NCBI RefSeq assembly: GCF_014204795.1
Contig: NZ_JACHMB010000001.1
Coordinates: 7,638,501-7,702,500, forward strand
Origin: Nonomuraea jabiensis
Lineage (GTDB): Bacteria > Actinomycetota > Actinomycetes > Streptosporangiales > Streptosporangiaceae
Direction of reading: 5' to 3'
DNA length: 64,000 nt
The notes under the pieces were generated by a model. It saw only the letters and a list, made by a program, of their open reading frames with translations. It searched no databases and was not told the DNA's origin. The translations under genes were made by a program, and so were the position numbers. Positions 7,774 to 15,668 of the stretch are shown here, in pieces (the stretch's first letter is position 1; each line of letters starts with the position of its first letter).

Positions 7774-8055
7774 ATGGTCGGATACAGCGGCAGCAAGCAG
7801 GACCAGTTGCGACGGTTGCGCCGGGTCGAGGGTCAGGTGCGGGGGTTGCAGCGGATGGTCGAGGACGACAAGTACTGCATCGACATCCTCACGCAGGTGT
7901 CGGCGGCCACCAGTGCGCTGCAGTCGGTCGCGATCTCGCTGCTGGAAGATCATCTGGCGCACTGTGTCGCCGAGGCTGCCGCTCAGGGTGGTCCGGAGGC
8001 TCAGGCGAAAGTCAAAGAGGCTTCCGACGCCATCGCGCGGCTTGTTCGTTCGTGA
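7774..8055 (+). CDS. csoR: CsoR-family metal-sensing repressor
   Basis: A 93-residue all-helical repressor. C35, H60 and C64 form the C-H-C triad that binds Cu(I) in CsoR (DDKYCID and LLEDHLAHC). The second-shell basic region RRLRRVEGQVRG, used for DNA binding, is intact. Family knowledge: apo-CsoR binds G-tract operators and releases them on Cu(I) binding. The gene starts at ATG 7774 behind a strong GGAAGGGGGAG ribosome site. copZ follows 28 bp downstream. The usual copA ATPase is not found in the window. Confidence 0.92.
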   Translation: MVGYSGSKQDQLRRLRRVEGQVRGLQRMVEDDKYCIDILTQVSAATSALQSVAISLLEDHLAHCVAEAAAQGGPEAQAKVKEASDAIARLVRS

Positions 8056-8083
8056 CAGACAGCACTGGAGAGGGTTGATCGAT

Positions 8084-8296
8084 ATGGCTACTGCTACCTA
8101 CACCGTCAAGGGCATGACCTGCGGCCACTGCGTGAGCTCGGTGAAGGAGGAGGTCAGCGAGGTCGCCGGAGTCACCTCCGCGGAGGTGGACCTGGCCAGC
8201 GGGCTGCTGACCGTGCAGAGCGACGCTCCCGTGGACGCGGCGGAGATCGTCGCGGCCGTGGAGGAAGCGGGCTACGAGGTGGCGGGCCGGTCATGA
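8084..8296 (+). CDS. copZ: CopZ-like heavy-metal-associated chaperone
   Basis: A 70-residue HMA-domain protein with the metal-binding motif GMTCGHC (C13, C16), a ferredoxin-like fold pattern and the terminal EAGYEV typical of copper chaperones. It would carry Cu(I) in the cytoplasm and could deliver it to CsoR or an ATPase. It is in an operon with csoR; its stop overlaps an ATG of a 16-codon remnant frame by four bases, suggesting that a translationally coupled downstream gene has been lost. Confidence 0.9.
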   Translation: MATATYTVKGMTCGHCVSSVKEEVSEVAGVTSAEVDLASGLLTVQSDAPVDAAEIVAAVEEAGYEVAGRS

Positions 8297-8343
8297 ACGC
8301 GGCGACCAGGCTGGGCGCCGTCGCGAACGGCCGCTCCACGTAG
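8293..8343 (+). pseudogene. Truncated remnant of a gene coupled to copZ
   Basis: ATG at 8293 overlaps the copZ stop (ATGA). The frame reads MNAATRLGAVANGRST and then stops at 8341-8343. The opening resembles the N-terminus of the membrane-anchored proteins often encoded after copZ in actinomycetes (from memory, not searched), but no hydrophobic helix follows. The adjacent minus-strand gene ends 7 bp beyond, so a deletion that fused two loci is plausible. It could also be a chance frame. Confidence 0.4.
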
Positions 8344-8350
8344 GGCCGGC

Positions 8351-8827
8351 TCAGCCGCAGGCCACGCCGAGGACCTGGCGCTGGCCGTTGTACCCGCTTC
8401 CGGGGCCGGTGTGATCCCCGTGCAGGGCGTTGATGTACATGCACAGGTTCTTCCCGTAGACCCGCACGGGGCCCGCGTAGTACTTGAAGCGCCCGCTGTC
8501 GGAGTCCTTGTTGTTCTTCACGTTGTCGTCGGTCAGGCGCGAGTTCCACAGGTGGATGGCCATCGGCGTACGCTCTCCGTACCGCGCCTGGCCCGGCCGC
8601 TTGGCGAGGACGGCGCAGTTCCAGCCGGTGCTCGCGTCGTAGAAGAGCTTGATGTCGCTGCGGTAGTAGGTCCCGCCGGTCACCATGTCCCGCAGCGGCA
8701 CGGCCCAGCTGCCCACCTGCGACCCCGAACAGCCGTAAGCGCCGGCGCTCGCCGGTGCGGACGCGACCGCCTGCGACGCCGTGACGACGACTACCGGCAG
8801 CATGATCGACAGAACTCTGCGGAACAT
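8351..8827 (-). CDS. Spore-associated protein A (SapA)-like secreted protein
   Basis: A 158-residue protein with a Sec signal peptide (residues about 1-29, cleavage near ASA-GAYGC). The mature part starts AYGCSGSQVGSW and contains FYDASTGWNCAVLAK, FKYYAGPVRVYGKN and a terminal GVACG. These spaced Cys and Tyr/Gly blocks resemble the small secreted spore-associated protein A family of actinomycetes (recognised from memory). Four cysteines probably pair. The start MFRRVLS is chosen because it gives a proper signal peptide; an upstream ATG would add an unlikely charged stretch. The function is unknown. It is divergent from the next gene. Confidence 0.6.
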   Translation of the reverse strand: MFRRVLSIMLPVVVVTASQAVASAPASAGAYGCSGSQVGSWAVPLRDMVTGGTYYRSDIKLFYDASTGWNCAVLAKRPGQARYGERTPMAIHLWNSRLTDDNVKNNKDSDSGRFKYYAGPVRVYGKNLCMYINALHGDHTGPGSGYNGQRQVLGVACG

Positions 8828-8939
8828 CCGACTCCCCTTGCGACGGCTCTGGACCAACAGGATGGCAACGCCATGGCCGGGCCGTCGTTGGCGGAGCGTC
8901 CACAATCCCTTGACGATGAGTGCCCTGAGGAGAGATCAC

Positions 8940-9467
8940 ATGCGACGGCTCGCCGCGCTCGACCCCGCCGAAGCCCCGGAGAAGTCCCGGGAGTTGCTGA
9001 ACGACATCATCGGCCGCACTGGCTCGGCCGGTGAGATGGTCTCCACCATGGCGCACTCGCCGGCGATGCTCCAGGGCTACCTGGAGCTGTCGCGGGCCAT
9101 GAAGCGCAGCAAGCTGCCCCGCGCCGTCAGCGAGAAGATCTCGCTCGCCCTGCAGGAGTGGATGGGCTGCGGGCTCTGCCGCGACGCGCACGCGGCGGGC
9201 GCCCGGGCGGCGGGGCTGAGCGAGGCGGACATCGCGCTCGCCCGCCAGGGCACCTCCACCGACGCCCGGGAGGCGGCGCTCATCGCGGTGGCCACCCGGG
9301 TGCTGGCCGAGCCGTCGTCGCTGACGGACGAGGACGTGGCCGAGCTGAGGGCGCACGGCTGGAGCGATCGGATCATCGCGGAGATCCCCGGCCTGGTCGC
9401 CCTCAACCTGCTCACCGGCTCGTTCAACCTGCTGGCCGGCCTGGAGCCGGCCGAGCGGGCTACCTGA
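8940..9467 (+). CDS. Carboxymuconolactone decarboxylase/AhpD-like protein
   Basis: A 175-residue helical protein of the CMD/AhpD superfamily. The peroxidase-type active site E73...C77-x2-C80-x3-H84 is intact (motif LQEWMGCGLCRDAH). This motif supports thiol-disulfide or peroxidase chemistry as in AhpD rather than lactone decarboxylation. The start ATG 8940 has GAGGAGAGA upstream. The end overlaps the convergent serine hydrolase gene by 8 bp. ECF41 sigma factors often control such genes and one lies at 19771-20640, but no ECF41-type promoter is visible here. Confidence 0.85.
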   Translation: MRRLAALDPAEAPEKSRELLNDIIGRTGSAGEMVSTMAHSPAMLQGYLELSRAMKRSKLPRAVSEKISLALQEWMGCGLCRDAHAAGARAAGLSEADIALARQGTSTDAREAALIAVATRVLAEPSSLTDEDVAELRAHGWSDRIIAEIPGLVALNLLTGSFNLLAGLEPAERAT

Positions 9468-10539
9468 GCGGGCAGAAGCGGGTCTCCAAGAGCGTGGCGA
9501 AGGTCTGCAGGAAGTCGTTCCAGTCGCCGTTGAGGTTGGCGACCAGCGTGTGGGTGCCCTGGCGGTCGCTCATCGCGTACGTCGTCGAGCCCTGGATGAA
9601 GCCGCCCCCGCCCCAGAGCGTGACCCCGCACGAGAGTTTCTGGGAGTAGACGCCGAGGCCGTACCTGGTGTTCGGGACCCAGTCGGCGCCCTCCGTCGAG
9701 ACGGTGGTGAACATCTCCTTCTGCTGCGCGGGCGCGAGCAGGCGGCCGCGCAGCAGGGCCCGCAGGAACCGGTGCAGGTCGGAGGTGGTCGAGACCATCC
9801 CGCCGGCGGCCCCGGCCCAGCTCAGGTCCGCGTGCGTCACGTCGTGAATCTCCGCGGGCCGGCCGGCCTCGTCGAACTTCGAGTAGTGCCGGGCGTGCGG
9901 CTCGCGGATGGTGTTGTCGGCGCCGGGCAGGTACGTGCCCGTCAGGTGCAGCGGGCGGGCGATGCGGCGGTCGATCTCGTCGGCGATGGTCGCACCCGTC
10001 GCCCGCTCGACGATCATCCCCGCCAGGTTGTAGTTGACCTTGGAGTAGATGAAGCGCCTGCCGGGCTCCTCGGGACGCGGGGTCTCCTGGCCGGGGAGGG
10101 CGTCGGGGAGCCCGCTGGTGTGGTTGAGCAGCTGCCTGATCGTGATCTTGGTGCCGTCCGCGCCGAGGTGCTCCTCCACCACGCCGCGCAGCCACTTCGC
10201 CACCGTGTCGTCCAGGCTCAGCTTGCCGTCGGCCGCCACCTGCAGGACCACCGTGCCCACGAACGCCTTGGTGAAGCTCCCGATGCGGAAGTGCTCGCCC
10301 GGCCGGCGGTGGCGTCCGGTCTCCAGGTCGGCCACCCCCGCCGTCCCGAACCACGGCGCCGCGTCGCCGTCCCGGAGCTCGACGACGATGCCGGGGCCGC
10401 CGCCGTCGGCCACGGCCTGGTCGAGCGCGCGCTGCATCCTGGCGTGGCCCCGGTCGGCCGCGGCGGCGGCGGGGAGCGTCATCGTGGTGGCCGTCGCGGT
10501 CAGGGCGGCGACGAGCAGGCCGGTACGGAGCATGGACAT
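9460..10539 (-). CDS. Secreted serine hydrolase, beta-lactamase/DD-carboxypeptidase fold
   Basis: A 359-residue protein with a signal peptide (residues about 1-28, ending AAAAA-DRGH). Catalytic motif SFTK at 88-91 gives the S-x-x-K pair; Y-x-N is matched by YSKVNYN or VNYN in the middle. The C-terminal GGGGFIQG segment probably takes the place of the KTG motif. This is the class C beta-lactamase/esterase fold (Streptomyces R61 carboxypeptidase relatives). It may hydrolyse D-Ala peptides or esters outside the cell. The promoter region carries an extended dyad (10600-10648). Confidence 0.85.
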   Translation of the reverse strand: MSMLRTGLLVAALTATATTMTLPAAAAADRGHARMQRALDQAVADGGGPGIVVELRDGDAAPWFGTAGVADLETGRHRRPGEHFRIGSFTKAFVGTVVLQVAADGKLSLDDTVAKWLRGVVEEHLGADGTKITIRQLLNHTSGLPDALPGQETPRPEEPGRRFIYSKVNYNLAGMIVERATGATIADEIDRRIARPLHLTGTYLPGADNTIREPHARHYSKFDEAGRPAEIHDVTHADLSWAGAAGGMVSTTSDLHRFLRALLRGRLLAPAQQKEMFTTVSTEGADWVPNTRYGLGVYSQKLSCGVTLWGGGGFIQGSTTYAMSDRQGTHTLVANLNGDWNDFLQTFATLLETRFCPLR

Positions 10540-10599
10540 GGTGTCTCCACGGAGGTCGGAAGGGCGTGATCATCCGCCGGGCAGAGGCGCCGGCGACGC

Positions 10600-10648
10600 C
10601 AAGCAACGCTAGTTGACTAACCGAGACTTAGTCAACATGAGTTGCTTG
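10600..10648. promoter_or_regulatory. Extended double inverted repeat upstream of serine hydrolase
   Basis: Perfect inner arms GTTGACTAA (10612-10620) and TTAGTCAAC (10628-10636) flank a 7-bp centre. Perfect outer arms CAAGCAAC (10600-10607) and GTTGCTTG (10641-10648) are set off by four unpaired bases on each side. On the minus strand TTGACT-17-CTAGCG would be a promoter overlapping the dyad, 70 bp before the hydrolase start. A repressor operator is more likely than a terminator because no T-tract follows either arm. Confidence 0.6.
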
Positions 10649-10671
10649 AAGGTCCTCTCCGATCCCCGGGC

Positions 10672-12567
10672 TCACGGAGGGCCGCTGACGTAACGGAGGG
10701 TCAGCTCGTCGAGATTGAGCCAGTTCGCGCTGCCCTTGGACGCGTTGAAGATGACGGAGACGGTGTTGGCCCCCTCCTTGAGCGCGACGTTCGGCACGGT
10801 CACCGTGTTCCACGTGCCCCACGAGCCCGTGGCGGGGAAGCGGAGGGCGTCCACGGCCCCGCCGCCGTTGACGAAGACGTGGCGGACGGCGTCGCCCGCG
10901 GCGGCCGCGTAGCGGAAGGTGAGCTCGTACGTGCCGGCCCGGCTGACGTCGGGCCGCAGGTCCACCCACTGGCCGTCGGCGTTCCAACCGGCCACGTAGC
11001 CGGTGCCGGTGAAGCCCGGGTTGGTGGACTCGGTGCCGACGCCGTGCAGGGTGCCCGACTCGGCCTGGAGCTGGGCGGAGACGTCGAGGCGGTCGAGGTT
11101 GAGGTAGTTGCCCGAGCCCAGCTCGACCCGGATGGTGTTGTGGCCACGGGCGAGCGTGACGCCGTTGAGCACGGCGGTGTTCCAGGTGTCCCAGCCGCCG
11201 GTGGACGGGAACGGCTGGTCGGTCTGGGCGCCGTTCACGACGATCCGGCGGGAGGCGTCCCCGGCGCCGGCGGCGTACCGGAAGCGCAGCTCGTGCGCCC
11301 CGGCGGCGGGCACGTTGACGTGGAAGGTCAGGCTCTGGCCGGAGGCGTTCCAGCCGGCGAGGTAGCCCCGGCCGCTGAAGCCGGGCTGGGTGCTCTCCGC
11401 GCCGATGCCCGACGACAGCGCGTTCTCGGCCTCGTACCGGCCGTCCTCCGGCTGGAGCCCGGTGTTGCCGTCGTGCTGGACGAGCTGGAGCGCGCTGACG
11501 GCGGCGGCCGCGGTGATGCTCTGCAGGTACGTGGCGGGGGCGGGCGCGGACCAGTCGGGGCCGGCCAGGCCGTCGCCGGTGCGGCGGTGGCGCCAGGCCT
11601 GGGTGGCGTTGCGCTGGAGGAAGGGCAGGTACCGGGTCTGGCCGTGCTTGGTGACGAGGGTGTTGAGCGAGCGGAACAGCAGCGACTTGAAGCCCCCGGC
11701 GTCGTCGGAGCCCTCGTGCATCATCGTGCCGCCGTTGGTGAGGTAGGTCGTGGCCCAGTCCGCCGCCGCGCGGGCGTCGGCCAGGTAGGAGGCGGTGCCG
11801 GTGGCGTCGTGGAGCGCGGCGGCGGCGCTGATGTAGGTGCCGAAGTTGTAGCTGAAGTCCCATTTCACGAGGGTGCCCGAGCCCTCGATGTGGTCGTAGA
11901 CGTGTCCGGACTGCTGGAGGTTGGCCTTGATCCAGGCGAACAGGCTCTGCGCCCGCGTCAGGTAGGCGGCGTCGCCGGTGGCTGCGTACAGCTTGGTGGC
12001 GGTGATCACCGCCGGGGCGTTGGTGGCCACGTTCTTCTGGGTGTGCACGCTCCTGCGCCACCAGATGCCGCCGCCGAACGTGGCGTCCTGCTCGGCCCAG
12101 ATCTGGTCGAACAGGGCCCGCGACCGGTTCAGGTACGTCGCGTCACGGGTGATCTCGTACGCCCGCGCGCAGGCCAGCGCCCACCAGCCCAGGTCGTCGT
12201 TGAAGTCGTTGGCGAAGGTGGGATAGTAGGCGACGAAACCGGCGTAGACGTCGTCGATCAGCTGCCGGTAGGCGGCGCTGCCGGTGCGCTGGTAGGCGTC
12301 CATCACCAGCTCCCACAGCTGGGCCTCCCACCAGAAGTCGGTGTACAGGCCGCCTTCCGGGCCGTGGGCGTGCTCGGCGTGGATCTGGTGGTCGCTGTTG
12401 GTGTAGAAGTACTTCTTCGCCGGATCCCAGAAGGCGGCGACGAAGGCCGACATCGCCGCGTCGGCGTCGGCGGGCACTGTGGCGTGCGCGGTGGCGTGCG
12501 CGGGAGCGGGGGCGAGGGCGAGGGCCGCGGCCAGCAGGAGACCGGCGGCCGCCGCGCGCGCCCTCAC
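10672..12567 (-). CDS. Secreted GH76 alpha-1,6-mannanase with two carbohydrate-binding modules
   Basis: A 631-residue protein: signal peptide (about 1-28), GH76 catalytic domain (about 35-370) and two homologous beta-sandwich modules (about 380-500 and 505-628) that resemble CBM6/CBM35. Each module begins with an AE-N/S motif (YEAENA, LQAESG) and contains GYLAGWN or GYVAGWN. The GH76 catalytic aspartate pair is D124-D125 in FNDDLGWW. It would cut alpha-1,6-mannan backbone, as found in fungal and yeast cell walls, outside the cell. It is the last gene of the minus-strand operon with a sugar importer and GH125; its start overlaps the binding-protein stop by four bases. Confidence 0.9.
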   Translation of the reverse strand: MRARAAAAGLLLAAALALAPAPAHATAHATVPADADAAMSAFVAAFWDPAKKYFYTNSDHQIHAEHAHGPEGGLYTDFWWEAQLWELVMDAYQRTGSAAYRQLIDDVYAGFVAYYPTFANDFNDDLGWWALACARAYEITRDATYLNRSRALFDQIWAEQDATFGGGIWWRRSVHTQKNVATNAPAVITATKLYAATGDAAYLTRAQSLFAWIKANLQQSGHVYDHIEGSGTLVKWDFSYNFGTYISAAAALHDATGTASYLADARAAADWATTYLTNGGTMMHEGSDDAGGFKSLLFRSLNTLVTKHGQTRYLPFLQRNATQAWRHRRTGDGLAGPDWSAPAPATYLQSITAAAAVSALQLVQHDGNTGLQPEDGRYEAENALSSGIGAESTQPGFSGRGYLAGWNASGQSLTFHVNVPAAGAHELRFRYAAGAGDASRRIVVNGAQTDQPFPSTGGWDTWNTAVLNGVTLARGHNTIRVELGSGNYLNLDRLDVSAQLQAESGTLHGVGTESTNPGFTGTGYVAGWNADGQWVDLRPDVSRAGTYELTFRYAAAAGDAVRHVFVNGGGAVDALRFPATGSWGTWNTVTVPNVALKEGANTVSVIFNASKGSANWLNLDELTLRYVSGPP

Positions 12568-13835
12568 TGGTTGTTCTCCGTCAGCACCCGGTCACCCTGC
12601 TCCTGGGCCTTGGCCAGGGCCTGCTGGGCGGTGGACTTGCCCTCCATGAGCAGCTGCAGGTTGGGGATGAGGGCCTCCTCCTCCATCGGCGCGTAGCCCG
12701 CGCAGGCCGGGCGGATCTTGGCGTGCTGCAGCGTGTCCAGGATCGGCTTCCAGAACGGGTCGCCGGAGAAGAAGGGATCCTGCGCCGCCTGCACGTTGCC
12801 GGGGATGTTCAGGCTCGTCCTGGCCCACAGCAGCGCGTTGTCCTTCTCGGCGGTCCACCACTTGACGAACTCCCAGGCCGCGTCCTTGTGCTTGGCCGCC
12901 TGCGGGATCACCAGGCCGAAGCCGCCCATCAGGCTGGCGCTGCCGCCCTGCGGTCCGGTCGGCGGCGGCACGATGCCGAAGTCGAGGTCCTTTCCGTACT
13001 TCTTGTACGTGGTGATGTTCCAGGGACCCGTCAGGATCATGGAGACCTTGCCGGTCGCGAAGGCGTCGGTGCCCTCGCCGAGCCCCTTCTCGAAGCCGCT
13101 CTGGTAGACGCCCGCCTTGATCAGGCGGCTCCACAGGTCGAGGACCTGCAGGCCCTGCGGGCCGTTGAAGGTCGTGCGCGCGCAGTCGTCGCTGACCATC
13201 TGGCCGCCGGCCTGGCGCAGGTACATGCTGAACAGGCCGGTGTCGTCCATCGACAGGCCGGCGCGCACGAGCTTGCCGCCCTCGCGCCTGGTCAGCTTCA
13301 CCGCGGCCTGCTCCAGCTCGGCCCAGGTGCGCGGCGGCTCGATCCCGGCCTCCTTCAGGTGGGCCTTGTTGTAGAACAGGGCCCGCGCGTCGACCGTGAG
13401 CGGCAGCCCGTACAGCTTGCCGCCGTGGGTGAGCTCGCGCAGCGCCTCGCCGTAGAAGCGCTCCCGCTCGATGCCGTCCTTCTTCAGCAGGTCGTCGATC
13501 GGGGTGAGGACGCCCTTCGGCGCGTAGCTCGCCGTCCGCCACCGGTCCCAGAACATGACGTCGGGGGCCTGCCCGGAGGTGGAGGCGGTGAGGAACTTGG
13601 TGAGCATGTCCTCCTGGACGACGTAGTCGACCTGGATCTTGGGGTGCGTCTTGTTGAAGGCGGCGGTCATGGTCTTGAACTGCTGTTCGCCCTCGCCCGA
13701 CCAGTCGCCCCAGAACTTCAGCCGCACCACCCCTCCGGCCGAGGAGGGGGCGTCGGACGAGGCGCAGCCGGTCGTGATCGTCATGAGTACGGCGAGGGCG
13801 GTGGCGGCCAGCCGCTTGACCAGGGTCGAGTGCAT
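12564..13835 (-). CDS. Sugar ABC transporter substrate-binding lipoprotein (CUT1)
   Basis: A 423-residue extracellular solute-binding protein of family 1. The lipoprotein signal peptide has the lipobox TTGC with acylated C24. The first mature strands (VVRLKFWGDWSGEGEQQFKTM) are typical of maltose-type binding proteins. It delivers oligosaccharides, presumably alpha-mannooligosaccharides given the GH76 and GH125 neighbours, to the two permeases encoded upstream. The operon's ATPase is not encoded here, so a shared MsiK-like ATPase elsewhere is likely, as in other actinomycetes. Confidence 0.9.
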   Translation of the reverse strand: MHSTLVKRLAATALAVLMTITTGCASSDAPSSAGGVVRLKFWGDWSGEGEQQFKTMTAAFNKTHPKIQVDYVVQEDMLTKFLTASTSGQAPDVMFWDRWRTASYAPKGVLTPIDDLLKKDGIERERFYGEALRELTHGGKLYGLPLTVDARALFYNKAHLKEAGIEPPRTWAELEQAAVKLTRREGGKLVRAGLSMDDTGLFSMYLRQAGGQMVSDDCARTTFNGPQGLQVLDLWSRLIKAGVYQSGFEKGLGEGTDAFATGKVSMILTGPWNITTYKKYGKDLDFGIVPPPTGPQGGSASLMGGFGLVIPQAAKHKDAAWEFVKWWTAEKDNALLWARTSLNIPGNVQAAQDPFFSGDPFWKPILDTLQHAKIRPACAGYAPMEEEALIPNLQLLMEGKSTAQQALAKAQEQGDRVLTENNQ

Positions 13836-13866
13836 CGGCGGCGGGCTCCTTTCTGGGAGGGGGGTG

Positions 13867-14733
13867 TCACTGGAGGCCGGAGCCGGTGAAGGCCAGGCCG
13901 CGAGTCAGGTAGCGCTGCCCGAAGGCGAACAGCAGCAGAGTGGGCAGCATGGCGACGATCGACCCGGCCATGAGCGGCCCGTAGTCGGTCTGCCGGTTGA
14001 AGGAGAAGGCGGCCAGGCTCATCTGGATCGTGCTCATGTCCGGGTCGTTGAGCACGATCAGCGGCCAGAGGAAGCCGTTCCAGCCCGCCACGAAGGTGAA
14101 GACCGCCAGGGTGGCCAGGGCGGGACGGCACAGCGGAAGGTAGATCCGCCAGAAGATGCGGAACTCGGGGCAGCCGTCGACGCGGGCGGCCTCGCCCAGC
14201 TCCCTGGGCAGCGCGAGGAAGAACTGCCGCATCATGAACACCGCGAACGCCCCGACGGCGCCCGGCAGGATGACCGCCCAGTACGTGTTGAGGAGGCCGA
14301 ATCCGCCCTGGCCGGTGAGGTCGTTGCCCCCGGCCAGCGGGAGGTTCTTGACGATGAGGAACGACGGCACCAGGGTCACCACCGACGGCACCATCATCGA
14401 CGCGAGCAGCAGCCGGAACAGCACCCGGCTGCCGCGGAACGGCAGCCGCGCGAAGGCGTAGCCGGCCAGGGACCCGAGCAGCAGGTTGGTGGCGACGCCG
14501 GCCACGGCGAGCAGCAGCGAGTTGGCGAAGTGCCGGGCGAAGGGGACGGTGGTGAACGCCGCCCCGTAGTGCTCGAAGGTGATCGTGCCGGGCAGCCACC
14601 TGATGGGCAGGGAGATGATCTCGTCGTCCGGCTTGAGCGACGTGCTCAGCGACCACAGGAACGGCAGCAGCATGAACAGCCCGACGACGGTGAGCACGGC
14701 GTAGAAGAGGGTGATTCTGATCGTCCGGATCAT
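13867..14733 (-). CDS. Carbohydrate ABC transporter permease (MalG type)
   Basis: A 288-residue inner-membrane permease with six predicted helices. The ATPase-contact EAA loop is EAARVDGCPEFRIFWRIYLP. The N-terminus is short (MIRTIRITLFYAVLTVVGLFML), as in MalG-type subunits. The start overlaps the preceding permease gene by four bases (14730-14733). It forms the transmembrane channel with the MalF-type partner and serves the mannan locus importer. Confidence 0.92.
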   Translation of the reverse strand: MIRTIRITLFYAVLTVVGLFMLLPFLWSLSTSLKPDDEIISLPIRWLPGTITFEHYGAAFTTVPFARHFANSLLLAVAGVATNLLLGSLAGYAFARLPFRGSRVLFRLLLASMMVPSVVTLVPSFLIVKNLPLAGGNDLTGQGGFGLLNTYWAVILPGAVGAFAVFMMRQFFLALPRELGEAARVDGCPEFRIFWRIYLPLCRPALATLAVFTFVAGWNGFLWPLIVLNDPDMSTIQMSLAAFSFNRQTDYGPLMAGSIVAMLPTLLLFAFGQRYLTRGLAFTGSGLQ

Positions 14734-15668
14734 GTCTCGTCGCTCCGGTTGAGCCGCATGTTGATCACGGTGACCGCCACGATGACGAGGAAGAGCGTGA
14801 ACGCCTGCGCCGAGGCGTAGCCCATCTGCAGCCGGTTGAAGCCGGTCTCGTAGATCTGGTAGACGGGCGTCAGGGTCGAGTTGCCCGGACCGCCCTTGGT
14901 CATCACGTACGCCTGGTCGAAGAGCTGGAACGCGCCGATCAGCGACAGCGTCGTGACGAACATCGTCGTGGTGCGCAGCTGCGGCCAGGTGATGTGGGCG
15001 AACGCCGCCCAGCGGCCCGCCCCGTCCAGGGCGGCGGCCTCGTACAGGTGGCCGGGGATGTTCTGCAGCCCGGCGAGGTAGATCAGCATGTTGGAGCCGA
15101 CCCCCTGCCACAGGGTGACCAGCACGATGGAGAGCATGGCGGTGCTGCTGTCGCCCACCCACGCCGGGCCGGGGATGCCCAGGAAGCCGAGGATCTCGTT
15201 GACCGGCCCGTAGTGGCTGTTGAGCATCCAGGTCCACACGGTCGCGGCGGCCACGGGGGAGGTGACCACGGGGATGTAGTAGACGGTGCGGAAGACGCCC
15301 ATGGCCGGGAGCCGGCTGTTGAGCGCCACCGCGAGCAGCAGCGAGACGGCGATCATCGCGGGCACGAACATCGCGCAGTACAGCAGGATGTTCTTGAGCG
15401 TGAGGGCGAAGGTGGCGTCTTGGAGCAGCCTGGCGTAGTTCGCGAGGCCGGCCCACGTCGGCGGGGTCAGCACGTCGTACGAGGTGAAGCTGAGGCCGAG
15501 GGCGCCGACGACGGGCAGCACGGTGAAGACGAGGAACAGCACCATCGGCGGCGCGGCGAACAGCACCCCGGCCCGCGCCTGGTGCCGGCTCAGCAGGGAG
15601 TCCCCGGGCCGGGCGCGGCGCGGGGAGGCGCGGCCGGCCGCGGACCGGCCGGCGAGCGTCTGGGTCAT
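14730..15668 (-). CDS. Carbohydrate ABC transporter permease (MalF type)
   Basis: A 312-residue membrane permease. The first 35 residues are a charged cytoplasmic tail, followed by six helices; the EAA loop is EAAALDGAGRWAAFAHITWP. It pairs with the MalG-type subunit whose gene overlaps by four bases. The start ATG (15668) overlaps the stop of the GH125 gene by four bases, so the whole operon GH125-permease-permease-binding protein-GH76 is translationally packed. Confidence 0.92.
   Translation of the reverse strand: MTQTLAGRSAAGRASPRRARPGDSLLSRHQARAGVLFAAPPMVLFLVFTVLPVVGALGLSFTSYDVLTPPTWAGLANYARLLQDATFALTLKNILLYCAMFVPAMIAVSLLLAVALNSRLPAMGVFRTVYYIPVVTSPVAAATVWTWMLNSHYGPVNEILGFLGIPGPAWVGDSSTAMLSIVLVTLWQGVGSNMLIYLAGLQNIPGHLYEAAALDGAGRWAAFAHITWPQLRTTTMFVTTLSLIGAFQLFDQAYVMTKGGPGNSTLTPVYQIYETGFNRLQMGYASAQAFTLFLVIVAVTVINMRLNRSDET

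Noticed and set aside
8827..8939. ECF41-type promoter for the AhpD-like gene
   Set aside because: No TGTCAC motif at proper spacing to CGTC was found in this gap.
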